The position numbers and the translations under genes are program-made. The notes beneath the pieces were generated by a model. That model had not been told where the DNA came from and made no database searches. It saw only the letters and a list, made by a program, of their open reading frames with translations. A DNA stretch of 64,000 bases from Posidonia oceanica (Eukaryota; Streptophyta; Magnoliopsida; Alismatales; Posidoniaceae), in contig JAZBRS010000039.1 of NCBI GenBank assembly GCA_037176725.1, forward strand, positions 25,146,001 through 25,210,000, in the 5' to 3' direction. Positions 34,668 through 46,080 of this stretch are shown here, in pieces. Every line of letters begins with the position of its first letter. The first letter of the stretch is position 1.

Positions 34668-35879
34668 CTAACTCGTCCAGGCCTTCTTTGACTCCCTGGT
34701 GTCAAGAAACAGAGGTGCACCAGGCGGGATCTCGTTAATGGGCCAGAGCCCCTGCACTTCAGTCAAATACTCAGGAGCACATCCTGAGCCTTGTACAGCC
34801 GCAATGTCTGTTGACCATACTCCATGGCGCATGAGGTCAGCCAGCTTCGCTGTTGCCACAGTTGAGTTGAGCGAGTAGGCGTGAAGAAGCTTTGGCGCTG
34901 TGCTGTCGACAAAGGCGCCCTGCCGGAAGCCGAACTGTCGCAAGACCCGGATGGGGTGATACTCTACACCTCCAGTGAATCCCGACAATACGACCAATCG
35001 CATGTCACGAGTGCCAAAGAAGACAGTGAATGGCTCTACTGCAGATGGGATGATACTCCAGGTTACCGCATCATCTATGAGCTATGACAACTTCTCATAT
35101 TCCTCGTGGACACTTTTGATGGCCTTGGCATGGCCTATGCTGCAGTAGGTCTCAAAGGTGACCTACTGTGGGCGTAGGATTTCCATCCCTAGATGCCCGA
35201 CCAGCCAAACCTGTACCAAAGCTCCGCAACCGTGGAAGTGGGGGCAGCGGTGCGAGATGCAGTCCAACCTGTGGTAGGTTTCTACTAGGACCACTGGCAC
35301 TAGGTCGATCTGCCGGGTCACCACAGCAAAGGTGATCTCGGCGACTTCAATCGTGACCGCCATCCGGCCATGGGTGAAGATCAACTCGCCTAGGAAGTGG
35401 GTGACGAAGCCTTAGAGCCACAGCTCATCTCCCAGTGTGGCACGCTTCTCTGCAACTTCATCAAAGTATTGTAGGCAGAGTAGGGGCGCAGCCTCATTGG
35501 GGCGAAGCAGCCTCTGTTTGCATTCCATAGTGGAGAGTCCGGTAAGTTGGCTCAGTGTTGCATTGTATCCATCCTGCCTCATGAATATGGCAGGTCCCAT
35601 GAGCTTGGAGAAGCTGCAGATCTGATGTACCTCCTCCAGCATGAGTGTCAGTTCAGTCTTACCAAAGTGGAAAACATGGGGCGCTGGCTTCCAGAACCTT
35701 ACAGCAGCGCATAGAAGATGTCGGCTTACTTCTACATTAGTAGCCTTCAGAAGTCTGGGCGGGATGCCCCATAAGCTTAGCCTCTCGCGGTCGCCAGCGG
35801 TGAGTTTGCCGATCCAGTCCCGAAGGACCTCTGTGAATGCACCTTTTCTCTTTTTAGGCTCGGACTGGAGGGGGGACAC
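34668..35879 (-). pseudogene. DUF7745/plant-mobile-domain-like ORF, decayed
   Basis: One frame of 404 codons on the - strand, with no frameshift but in-frame stops TAA at 35414-35412, TAG at 35165-35163 and TAG at 35084-35082. It is collinear over its full length with the sense ORF at 53745-54923: RDWIGKLTAGDRERLSLWGI, VEVSRHLLCAAVRFWKPAPH, FHFGKTELTLMLEEV, RISHRCPHFHGCGAL-like core, YHPIRVLRQFGFRQGAFVDS and LTEVQGLWPINEIPPGAP. The alternating aromatic and charged core (RFWKP..FHFG.TEL..LEEV) and the PIRVLRQFG motif fit the DUF7745 plant family, related to plant mobile domains. Its first ~15 codons (SPLQSEPKKRKG) lie at the fusion with an LTR end, so the original start is lost. It belongs to the minus-oriented element whose 3'UTR continues at 28427, beyond the solo LTR. 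Confidence 0.7.
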
Positions 35880-36269
35880 GAAAGAGAGAGGTTTTCACGG
35901 ATGGAGCGACGCGAAGAGGGGAAAGATAAAGAAACGGGAGTCGCCACCTAGTCTATTCAATCGAGAGACGAGGAAAACCAGGGAAATGCATGAAGAACAT
36001 GCAAAACCACACAAGAAGATGCAGTTCAATGCAAATGCTATGCAAAGAGGGTATCTCGTACCAAGGACGAGGGCAAAAGGGTCATTGCGGGCTAGAGAAA
36101 GCGTAAGGACTCCTGTTACGCGCGGGGAAGGTGTTAGGCACCCCTGACGCTCCCGAGAAGCGGTCTTTCTAGGCTTACACTCGCTTTTGAGGGGAAATGC
36201 ATGCTTCGAATGCCTAAATGCCATGAATGCCTAATTGGATGCTCAAATGTGTGCTCTAAGGGTTGGAAT
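35880..36269 (-). mobile_element. 3' end of a class A-like LTR (left part)
   Basis: On the - strand it continues the LTR sequence seen at 63898-64000: CACTTAGATTGCACGTTTAA (right part), then TTAGAGCACAC, AGCCTAGAAAGACCG, GGGGTGCCTAACACCTTCCC and the PBS-like TGGCGACTCC at 35946-35937. The complete element at 36275-63892 is inserted into it. The true LTR terminus and PBS are missing; the LTR runs straight into the DUF7745-like frame at about 35870-35890, so gag-pol has been deleted. Confidence 0.8.
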
Positions 36270-36274
36270 GTGTG
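36270..36274 (+). repeat. Target-site duplication GTGTG (left)
   Basis: GTGTG directly before the LTR start at 36275 and again at 63893-63897 directly after the LTR end. Confidence 0.9.
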
Positions 36275-39200
36275 TGTTGACACCCCATCTTGGCAGGCTT
36301 GGACCATTATGGGACCCTCTAGTCATTGCTGGACTCAAACCCAAACCAAACCAAACCCTAATCCTCTTCTTTACCCTTCAAAACCAAGCAAACTTGACCT
36401 AAGCCTTTGCCCCTCTTCCCAAGCTCAAAACCTAACCAAAATCCATAGGAAAACCCACCAACACCTACTTAACAGACCCACCCAAGAACTTAGAAATTTC
36501 CAACCCAAGACCATTCCCAAAAACCCTAGAAAACCTAGGTAAAACTCCCCTTTTTCTACATCTTAAAACCCCTCCAAAACCTCCTTGGAATCAAACCAAA
36601 ACTTCAGAGCCAGCTCCTCAAACCCTAGACTACCCACTCTCCAACTTTCATCCTAATCCAAGACCTCTAAGCCTCTCATTTGCCCTAATTATCCTTTTCT
36701 CTCTCCGGGATTATCGTTTTCTCTCTCCTCTCTCTCTTCTGATTATCATCTCTCTTTTCATCCCCTTCTTGCCCTTTTTCCTGCCTAGGTGTGGGCCCTC
36801 TTTGTGCTTCTATCCCTTCTCTATCTTATTCCTATTTTTACTTTATTTTTAACATTTTCCCTGAATTTTAAAAAAATCATTTTCCTCCAACTCATTTCTT
36901 TCCCTTTTATTTCTCCCTTCTTCCATTTCCTTCCTCCTTCTCTTTTCCTTTTCTTTCTTTTGTTAAAATCCATAAAAAGCCCTAAAAATCTGTAAAACTC
37001 CCAAACATAAGAGAAACAAATCGGAACTCTAAGAAAAACAATTTAAAAACATTAAACAAACAATTAAAAAACTTAAACCTAATTAAATCAAGCTAAAAAG
37101 AGAATCAAGCATGCAAACTAAAAAATGCAAAACAAACTAAAAGAAAATACTGTAAAATCAAAGAAAAAACTGAAATAAAATCAAAAGCCACCAAAAGTGA
37201 AAACCCTCTCAAAAGAATTAAAAAAAACAAACCCTAAAACGAAGTAAAACAATTAAAACACTAAGATAAGTAATTAATGAAAGAAAAAAGCCTAACTTAG
37301 CAAACCTAAGAAAAAACAACCTAAGAACTTAATTAAAAAGAAAATGAAAAACACATTAAAAAGACTTAAAAAACACTTAATCAGATAAGAGAAACCCAAT
37401 TAAAAAACATCAAGAAAAATCAACAAATAAAAATCAAAAACCTAATCCCAAGAGACTTAAGAAAAGAAAACCCTAAAAGACAAAAACTAAAAGCCCAAAA
37501 CCCATTCCAATTAATACGAAAATAAATCCTAAAAATCCTAATTAATACCCTGAATGCTTAACAAGAGAAACACAATTTTAAGAACAATTTAAAAAAGACT
37601 TAACAACACTTAATCAAGTGGAAAATGAATTAAAAAACAAAAGAAACCCTAAAACCATAATCAAGCCCAAAACCCCTTTAAACCACACTAATTAACCTAA
37701 AAACAGTCATTAAAAAATGTAATCAAGACCCTAACCTACAACACAATCACACTAACATTTTGCTTATTTTTATTTTATTTTTCCTAATTTATTTCTCCCC
37801 TTTCTTCTCTTCCATTTCTCTTCCTCCTCTTATCCTTTTTCCTTTTTCTCTCTGCTAGGCCCGTCAGCCCGTTTCCCTTCTTTTTTTCCTTTTTTTCAAA
37901 CCCACGGCCCGGCCCACGGTCACCGTCTTCTTTTTCCTCCTTCCCTCCGCACAGTACCTCCTCTTCCACCTTCTGCAGCCGTCTGCCATTCTCGGTCCTC
38001 GTCCTCTGCAGACACACCCTCTCACAGCCGGCCGCCCGTTGCAGCCCTTCCTCTGCCTTCGCTCCACCTTTCGGCGTTTGCAGCCCCCTAGCCCGCGCCT
38101 CTCGCCGGCCTATTCCTCTTTGCCACAGCTGCCAACTTCTTGCCGTTGCCGCCAATCTCCTGCAAACTTACCTTCCCAAGCCAGCCTCCTGCATGGCGTT
38201 CGAGTGCTCCCGCTCGAACAAAACCCCTCCTCCTTCTTCCTCCTTCAGACAGCTTTTTGTCATCGGAGAGAAAGGGAGCAACCTGAGAGAGCAATTCCAG
38301 AGCTTTTTCCCCACCTGAACCGGCCTCCTTTTTCCTCCTCTGCATCCTTCAATTCCCAGAGAGAAGAGCCCAAGAGAGAGCAGAGCTTGAGAGTCCTTGG
38401 CATCTCGGAGAGAAGCCACCATTCCAGAGCATTTCCACACCCAATTCTTCTCCTTTTCCCTCTAAAATTCCACAGCAAATCCTCCTCTTTCTTTTCCAGT
38501 AACCCGACACCTTTCCCAGCCTCCAGAACTGCAACCCAGCTATCCAGCAAGCCTCCCCGAACTTCCAGCAACCTCCCGGAGGGCTCCATCAGGTCCGACG
38601 AGTAGCAAACATTCTCCCCCACCTCCGGCAACATTCTGTGAACCCAAAAACTCCGAATCTTCAGCTGAGCTTCGAAGCTCGCGTCCGATTGATCGAGAAG
38701 CACTGGAAGCATGTCCTGAAGCCGCTCTGGCCTTCGCGAGCAGCTAACGATCACCGCAGCGACCGGACGACCTCCGCCGACGACTGCTAAAGCTGCTGAG
38801 GTCGGGAGGACGACTCAGACGCGGAGCCAGGTGATTCTCTGCTCCTTTAGTCTTCTTTCCTTCCCGTGCTGCTCTTCCACCCCTTAGAAGTAAGCTTCCG
38901 GCCCTCCTACTCCGATGCCACTCTCCGGTCAGGTCGTCTTCTCCGGCGTAGTTCTCCGATCATCGCGTCGCTCCGGCCAACGGAACGCGACTCTGGAGGT
39001 TGCCGCAAGACCGCACGAACCTCAGGAAGCTTCTCCGGCCCTCAGAACGCAGCGTCGCTGCGTCGATCGCCGGGACGAAGCTCCAAAAGCTCTGTAGTGC
39101 TCCGGCGACCGTTCCAGTCCGTTCCAGGCCGCGTCGTCCTCCGCCGATCGCCGCCCGATCTCCGTCAGCACCGGGAGCACCTCCCCCGCCGGACAGCACG

Positions 39201-41019
39201 TCTCCAGCACCCCTGTGCTGGCAGTCGCGGGCGCTGGCAGCTTGCTGCTACAGTGCCCACGGCCGTCGGCCGTTTACTATTCATTTATTTTTCCGTTTGT
39301 TTGGTTTGCTAGTAAATATTGCATGTTTGGTCTAAGTTTTCATTATTTTGCGTTTCAGTCCTTATTTCATTTAATCTGCTGCATTTTTGAATTAAAATCA
39401 TGCTAAATTGCATTAAATGTTTCTGTTTTTCTTTATTTATATTCCAATTCTTTTACTGTGCTGTTTAGTTATAAATATTTGTGCTTTTGCCCTTCTGTTT
39501 TCAATTATTGCATCCTGGTCCTGCAGTAGATCATTTAATTTAAATGCATCAAGTTTACCATATCATATTGCATTCTGTATCCCTGTGCTTTACTGTTTTT
39601 GCATTTAAATCCCATGCACTGTAGTAACTTAAGTTCTGATTTTAATTTTTGCTTGCTGCATTGCATATTTTACCTTCTGCTTTCTCATTTTTGCATACAG
39701 ATCCATTTAAATGCACAGTAGCCTTTTTGCATGCATATTTAGCTTATTAAATTGCATCTTTCCCCCTGCATTTTTAAAAAATTGCACATCAGTCCTTTAT
39801 CTGTGATTTCAGAGCATATTTTGCATATTAAATTGCATTTTTGACCCTGCATGATTTCAAAATGACACATAGGTCCTTTGCATCATTATAAAATCATGTA
39901 AAATGCCTGTTTTGCCCTCAAAATTGCATTCTAGCTCCCATGTTTGCAAAATTGCACGTAGGCCCTCCACTTGCATTCCCAGACTCCCCAGAATCCTGTT
40001 TTCTGGAAAAATTGCATTTTAGACCCTAGAGTTTTTCAAAATTGCATTTTGCTTGCCATTTGCTTTCAAAACTTCCTCTGATGCATACCCACTTTTTAAA
40101 ATACCATTCTAAGCCCAATCTTTTGCAAAACTGCATGCAATCCCTCCTGTTTCCAAAACCCCTGCATGTAGAGCCCCATCTTTTTCAAAACTCTGGTTTT
40201 AACCCCCTTTTTCTTTTTGAAAATGCATTTGAATCCCTGTTTTTCCCCAAAATTCTCCTTCTTGTCTTTTCTTGCTTCTGCATGCATTCTGCATTCATTT
40301 AGCTTTGCATTAAGCATCCCTTTGCACACACTAAGTTCCCTTAGCTCCCATTCACCTGGGAGTACCCATTTGCACACCCCTAGGGTCTCCTGAACACTTA
40401 GATCTGTTCTTCTCCCCTGTTCTGGCCCTCCTGCCTTGAAGCTACGATAACTTCCGATCCGACCGTTGGATCTTCTCAAATAAGCTGCCCAGACGACCGT
40501 GGCGAAGCGCTCTTTAGCATGGACCAAGCAGATTTCAGATCAGGCCCCAGGATTTCCAGGTATGTCCTCCTGAACCCCTGCATTGCATTCAATTGCATGC
40601 CATTTGCATAGTTTGCTTTGTTTTCGCTTTCCGTCTCTTTGAGCATGTAGAATAGGACCTCCCCTTCCTGTCTATCAACTCAGATCCCCGTTTCGCGTAC
40701 TCTTGGGTGTTTCGTGTTGTGTTTTCCCTGGATTCACCACTTATTGCGACTTTCTTCCCCCTTTTCCATCATCCGATCGCGCCGCGAGCTTTGGGCAGCG
40801 TGCGAGACACATCGTGGGGCGGTTTAGTGGGAAACAGTCACAAAGCAGTGGTAATCCCTCCACTTGCTTGTTCTCCCCAGTGTAGGTCTTCACACCTACT
40901 CTGCGTGGCCCTCAAACAGTCTGTTCTCACACACACACCGTTTGCCCCTCCCTTCGCTTTTCTTGTCCTCTCTCTTTTCATTTGCATCTGCATGGTTTTG
41001 CCGAGGTTTTATTCCGTCT

Positions 41020-41470
41020 TTTGGCACCGCTTTGCGTGCCCGCTTTCGCTTTTGGCACCGTTTTGCATGCCAACTTCGCTTCTAGCACCGTTTTACGTGC
41101 CGCCTTGCTTTTTCGCCTGTTTTGCGTGCTCGCTCTCGTCTTTGGCACCGTTCTGCGTGCCTGCTTTGCTTTTGCGTCGTTTTACGCGCTCGCTTTCGTT
41201 TTGGCACCGTTTCGCGTGCCCGCCTCGTCCTTTGCACCATTTTGCATGTCGCCTTGCTTTTTCGCCCGTTTTGCGTGCCCGCTCTCGTCTTTGGCACCGT
41301 TCTGCGTGCCTGCTTTGCTTTTGCGTCGTTTTGCGTGCTCGCTTTCGTTTTGGCACCGTTTCGTGTGCCCGCCTCGTCCTTTGCACCGTTTTACGTGTCG
41401 CCTTGCTTTTTCGCTCGTTTTGCGTGCTGATGTTGTCTTTTTGCACCGTTTCGCATGCCGTTTTCGTTTC
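41020..41470 (+). repeat. 30-bp GCACCGTTTTGCGTGCC array (5' LTR)
   Basis: Irregular 28-31 bp monomers with a higher-order repeat of about 170 bp (41101-41270 and 41271-41440 are near copies). The 314-codon ORF 40707-41651 crosses it and is an artefact. Confidence 0.85.
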
Positions 41471-42020
41471 TTGCCTCGTTTTGCGCATTTTACGCCGTTT
41501 TCTCTTGCATGTCGCCTGCATTGCATGGTTTTGCCATTGTTTTGCTTTTTCGCTTGCATTCGCATATAGGGCAGTGATGCTTACTGCCTGGAGTTCTCAC
41601 GAGCCAGGTTTCGCCCGGTTCGGAACACAGGCAGCGTGGCTGAGCACTTAGATAGCACGTTTACTTCCTTGCTTTGCATCCTTCCACTTAGAGCACACCT
41701 ATGAGCATGCATTCAGGCATTCATTGGCATTTAGGCATTCGAATCTGCATTTCCCTGCGTATGCGAGCGTAAGCCTAGAAAGACCGATTCTCGGGCGTGT
41801 CGGGGGTGCCTAACACCTTCCCCGCACGTAACAGGAGTCCTTGCCCAGTCTTTTGGCCCGCAATGACCATATCGCCCTTATCCTAGGCATGAGTCATCTC
41901 ATTTGCATTCATTTGCATTTGTTTTCCTTTGCATTGCTTTGCTTTGCATTTCTTGCTTAGTTTTGCGTGTTAATCCACACATTTCCCCCGATTTTCCTTG
42001 TCTTCCGATAATAGACATGG

Positions 42021-42030
42021 TGGCGACTCT
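42021..42030 (+). promoter_or_regulatory. PBS-like sequence inside the LTR
   Basis: GGTGGCGACTCT here repeats the first 10 nt of the real PBS, 123 bp upstream of it. It is present near the end of every LTR copy in the window: 12805, 15271, 23611, 34264, 35946, 63771. Function unknown. Confidence 0.7.
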
Positions 42031-42143
42031 GATTTGTCTTATCTTCCTCTTTTCTCCTCGATTTTAAGTGTTTCCGAGTTGAGCCTCTTCCTCGGATCAA
42101 TCGCCGCTAATAGTAAGCCTGATTCCGATTGGGATTACTACAG

Positions 42144-42163
42144 TGGCGACTCTACTGGGGATG
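42144..42163 (+). promoter_or_regulatory. Primer-binding site (tRNA-Arg)
   Basis: TGGCGACTCTACTGGGGATG starts one base after the LTR end. It is complementary to the 3' end of a plant tRNA-Arg plus CCA, with one mismatch (A in place of G) in the first 19 nt. tRNA-Arg priming is typical of Ogre-type elements. Confidence 0.9.
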
Positions 42164-43482
42164 CTAGACTCCGGCTTTCGTTTCTGGCTTTTTGCTCTCC
42201 CGCTTTCGCAGTTTTGCTTGCCTTTGCTTGCCTCTTTTGCCTGTTTTGGTCGCTCTTCTGTGCAAACTCCTAGCGAGTCGCCTTATGGTTACTCTGCTTA
42301 GGTTTTGCACCTGCCTCGGCTGCTTTGCCTTGGCGTTTGCTCTGTCTTGACTGCTTTGCCTTTGTTGCTTGTTTACTCGCTTATTCCCTTGCTTCTGCTC
42401 TTACCTGCTTTACAGCTTACCTGTCTTTATTTTCGTTATCTTGCTTGCTTATTATTGCTTTATTTCTCGCACAATGCATGTCTACATACTTGTTTGGCAA
42501 CAATGCATGCTTTTTGAATGATGAATGCTTCTTTTACACACTTGCTATGACACTACGCACGCACATGCCCTGTATATATGCCTTTTGACATGATGCATGC
42601 CTTTTCTTCACTATCATGATCACGAACACTCACACATGCCATGCACTTGCCTTTTGCTGCGTTGTATGTTGTTTGCTTGCCATATTTGGTTGATTTTCTT
42701 CCCTTTCGCACATGCCATGCCTAGGATAGTAGAGACTTGTCTGCTCTCCCCGTAGTTAATTAAAAATGGCAAGTAAAAAGAATTTCTAGGAGCAACTAGA
42801 GACTACAAACAATCCTTCACTCCCTTTGGTTAATAAAACACGCAAGATAAAAGACTTTAATCATTTGCATAAGCATCATATAGGGGCATGCATTCTTCTC
42901 ATCTGAGTCCACCTATTAGTATGCGAAGGATAGTCCCGACCTCTTGTTCCACTGCTTTGGGCATGGCGCAAGTCAGTCGGTCTGTCCCCCCTTTTGTCCA
43001 GGGGTCGTGTCGGTGTTAGTAGAGGGACCACCCACGCCTCGGCGGGGTTGAGGCCACCAACGCACCACCCTGTCATTACCTGAGCTCTGGGCCAGGAGTT
43101 AGGCAGGGAACCCACTTTTCTGACCTGAGTCGGTGACCCGTACACCCAGGGATACCCGAAGTAGATCACTTGCTAAGAAACACTAGATAAGTTGAGGGGG
43201 GCATACTAGAAAGCATACATATCATTCATGCCATCTAACTTAACTCATTTGCATCTATCATTCAGTTTCTAATTCCTGTTTCCTTCTGTTTGTGTCAGCA
43301 GTGATCGGTAAGCGAGTTCCCCTTGCTGGAGCTTGAGTGCCGACCCTTTCTGACACCCCTGTTGCGACCTTGTTCGCGACCATTCCCTTTCTGAGCTATC
43401 CGCCTTTGTGACGATAGCTCCTATTAGGAATCGCCGTTTGTATACCCGTCGCAGCCCTGTTCTCACGCGCTCTAGGTCAGCA
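42164..43482 (+). other. 5' leader (untranslated)
   Basis: No long ORF before gag. The 42900-43170 portion (CCCCTTTTGTCCAGGGGTCG, GTGTCGGTGTTAGTAGAGGG, CTGAGTCGGTGACCC) is conserved in the minus-strand leader at 14248-15094, suggesting function, for example packaging or dimerisation. Ogre elements of some plants have an extra ORF upstream of gag; none is visible here. Confidence 0.7.
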
Positions 43483-43950
43483 ATGGCCCAGTACGTTAGT
43501 GAGCCTTCTTTTACTCCTATCACGGAGGGTGTTTCCATTCCGGCCCCTTCGGTTGCTCCTTCTGTCCCTCTCGTTCCCCCTCTGACGCCAGGGTTTCCTC
43601 CTCTGACGTCTCTAGGTTCTCAGTATGTCCCGGGACAGTGGCAAGCATCTCTTCCTCCGGATCCGGTCGCCGAGTCTATCTTGACGACCGTTACCCACGT
43701 TCCGGAGACGCTACTGCCCCCTCCGTCCCAGGGATACGTCGCTTTCGACATCCCTTCCACCGCTGCTGCGACCTTTGCTGTAGAACCTTTTCCTCCCGGA
43801 CAGTCTGTGCCCATGCCATTTGTTTCTCAGCCCCCACCGGCACTGCACTTCAGCGTCCCCACTGGCGAGACGCCTGAGGCGCAGTACCAGCACCTGATGG
43901 AGCTTGCCCAGAGACTGCAGGGCATGGCTCTATCGGTTCGTCGTCCCTGA
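43483..43950 (+). pseudogene. Gag N-terminal region
   Basis: First in-frame ATG at 43483 (MAQYVSEPSFTPITEG); the frame is open from 43408. It is Pro/Ser/Val-rich and low in charge, as in the N-terminal extension of Tat-lineage gag. Ends at TGA 43948-43950 after EAQYQHLMELAQRLQGMAL, a likely helical segment. The reading continues in the +1 frame from about 43904-43940, so a frameshift (probably a mutation, conceivably programmed) separates it from the gag core. Confidence 0.6.
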
Positions 43951-45490
43951 GGTTCCTTTAAGGCCAGTTCCTGCATTCCATGCATCGACCTCCACACCTC
44001 TGCCTCGACCATCGTCTCAACTGCTCACGGTTCCGACGATGGGGGCCCGTTTACCGCCTCCTGCTGCACAACACTTAGCACAGCATGCTCCACTTCCTTC
44101 TGGTGGTCAGTCCTTTGGACTGGCTGGAGCCCAGTACCTCACTGGCTCGCTGTCTGGCACCCCGCCTGTACAGCCACTGGTGCTCCGTCATCCTACCCCT
44201 ATCACAGCACAGCATGGCATCTACTCTTCTCCTTTGCATCAGGTCCAGCATCCTGCATACACTCCTGCATACACAGTCCCCCAGCACGGATACGCCGGCC
44301 ATCCCGTTGCTCCACCAGGCGACGCTATGGTAGATCAGGAGGAGCACTTAGGTGCGACCCATTCGGCGTATGTGCTGGCTACCCCTGCTGATCCCTCTCC
44401 TACAGCAGCAATCCCAGACCCTATCAATAACCGGATGGACGTCTTGGAGAAGGCACTACGACTAGTGCAGGGTACTGAGCACCAGACCTACCAGTTCCGG
44501 GACCTCTGCTGCTTTCTAGAGGCGGTACTCCCTCCGAAGTTCAAAATCCTGGACTTCGAAAAATATAATTGTAGGGGCTGCCACGTAGCACACCTGAAGG
44601 CGTATTGCGGTGATCTCGCTCAGCTTCAGGCTGACGAGAGGTTGCTGATCCGCCTGTAACAGAAGAATTTGACCGGGCTGGCACTCAAGTGGTTCACATC
44701 GCTTGATATGTCAGCCATCAAGACTTGGAACGACCTCAGTCAGGCGTTCCTGGAACAATACTCCTTCAACCTCGATCTAGTCCCAAAGAGAGCGGACTTG
44801 ATCGCAATCAAGCAGAATTTCGGCGAGCCGTTCGGGGAGTACGTCGGCCGCTGGCGCGCCCTTGCCTCTCAGGTTCGAGATAGACCCTCTAAAGAGGAGT
44901 CTATTGAGATCGTCATCAAAGGGGCACAGCCATCTCTTGGAGCTCTGCTTAGCATCCAACCAGTCACTACTTTTGCAGCACTCATCAGAGCTGGAGCGCG
45001 CGTGGAGAGTTCTTTACGAAGTGGCAACTTCCCAGCTCTCTCTGCGTTCGCTAAGCAAGCAGTGATCAGCAGTAACAGTGCCAACAGCAACGCCTCCAAC
45101 AACAACAGCGGCAGCAGCTACAACCACCCGAAGAGGAAGGACTCGCCGAAAACCGCTGTTGCATTCGTCGACTCCCCTGCTGTGCCTATTCGCTTGCCAT
45201 CCCGGCCTGCCCCAGCTCAGATGGTGTATGCTCCTGCACCTAGGAATCCACCCACACCACAAATCACAACCACCGCTAGACCGGTCTACCCTGCCGCACC
45301 GGTTCAGCAAGGCTCATACCAGAGGCAAAGATGGTCACCCATTGAGAAGCGGAAATTTGCCCCACTGGTGGAACTGCTCACGGTCATCTTGCCAAAGGTT
45401 GCATCGCTCCTGAAGTTCCCGGAGGTTCGTCCGCCGCCAAGTCCTCTGCCGCATTGGTTTAGGCCAGACCTCTTCTGCAATTTCCCTTGA
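43951..45490 (+). pseudogene. Gag core (retrotransposon gag domain)
   Basis: A Pro/Gln/His-rich stretch leads into the conserved capsid region: PPKFKILDFEKYNCRGCHVA, HLKAYCGDLAQLQADERLLI, then GLALKWFTSLD, WNDLSQAFLEQYSFNLD and GEPFGEYVGRWRALASQVRD. This is the retrotransposon gag family that forms the virus-like particle. A TAA at 44657-44659 interrupts it in frame just before QKNLTGLALKWF. After a low-complexity Asn/Ser/Pro linker the frame meets TGA at 45488-45490. The expected zinc knuckle (CCHC) is not evident, which is common for Tat/Ogre gag. Confidence 0.8.
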
Positions 45491-46080
45491 AGCGTCGGGC
45501 ATTCAACGGACAATTGCTACTCCCTGCGGAATGCAATTCAGGACCTGATCGAATCGGGAACGATTGTGATCGACATGCATGAGGCATCCACTCAAGCACA
45601 CACTCATGCATCTGCACATTCAGCTGTTCCCCCTCATTTTGGCATCATCCACCAACCCCTACCGGAGCACACTTATTCGGCAGGGGCTGGAACCTCAGGC
45701 ATCCATTCTGTCTTTCCTTCTGGGCCTGCTACCTCCGTGGTAGACCCTTCTGATCTCATCTCTGATATTTCTGAGCCTTTCCCTATAAATCTTTATCTTG
45801 CGGCAGTTGCCGGCTCCGAGTCGGGAGTTCACACGATCCGACCGCGTGCCAGGTCGGAGCGCCCCTTCGTGCCCCCCGCTGTGCTTCCTCAGGCTCAATC
45901 CCCTGTACACCTCCTAGCTAGGGCCCAGCCTAGATCCCCTGTCCACCTCTTAGGGCGACCTCAGCTAGAATCTCCTGTACACCTTCTAGGCAGACCTCAA
46001 CCTGCTCCAGCCTTCCCACCCCAACAACCATACCCTCTAGGTAGACCTCAATACCTAGTAGGCCCCCTGTAACCTCTCCT
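45491..46080 (+). pseudogene. Gag C-terminus and Pro-rich linker
   Basis: GHSTDNCYSLRNAIQDLIES right after the TGA is the conserved gag-protease transition motif. Then comes a linker with imperfect peptide repeats SPVHLLARAQPR, SPVHLLGRPQLE and SPVHLLGRPQPA (45899-46010). Frame 2 ends at TAA 46070-46072, while the protease continues in frame 1, so a second frameshift lies here. Confidence 0.65.

Larger units (their letters stand above)
36275..42142 (+). mobile_element. 5' LTR (5868 bp)
   Basis: TGTTGACACCCC start, GGGATTACTACA end. Order: AAACCCTAG words (36340-36620), C/T-rich tract (36690-36960), A-rich block (36965-37740), C/T then GC-rich block (37790-39260), TGCATT phrases (39310-40300), CGACCGTTGGATCTTC island (40460), GTATGT splice-like site (40560), 30-bp array (41020-41470), GGGCAGTGATGCTTACTG (41569), GGGGGTGCCTAACACCTTCC (about 41801), PBS-like TGGCGACTCT (42021-42030). 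No clear TATA box found. The GC-rich block gives long ORFs on both strands with no domains. Confidence 0.95.

Noticed and set aside
40707..41651. 314-codon + strand ORF and its 3' LTR counterpart (62457-63454)
   Set aside because: Translation follows the 30-bp array inside an LTR, with no domain; several frames are open equally because the monomer length is a multiple of three.
42144..42163. tRNA-Arg gene fragment
   Set aside because: Only the 3' terminal complement including TGG (for CCA, not genomically encoded) is present, which fits a PBS and not a tRNA gene.
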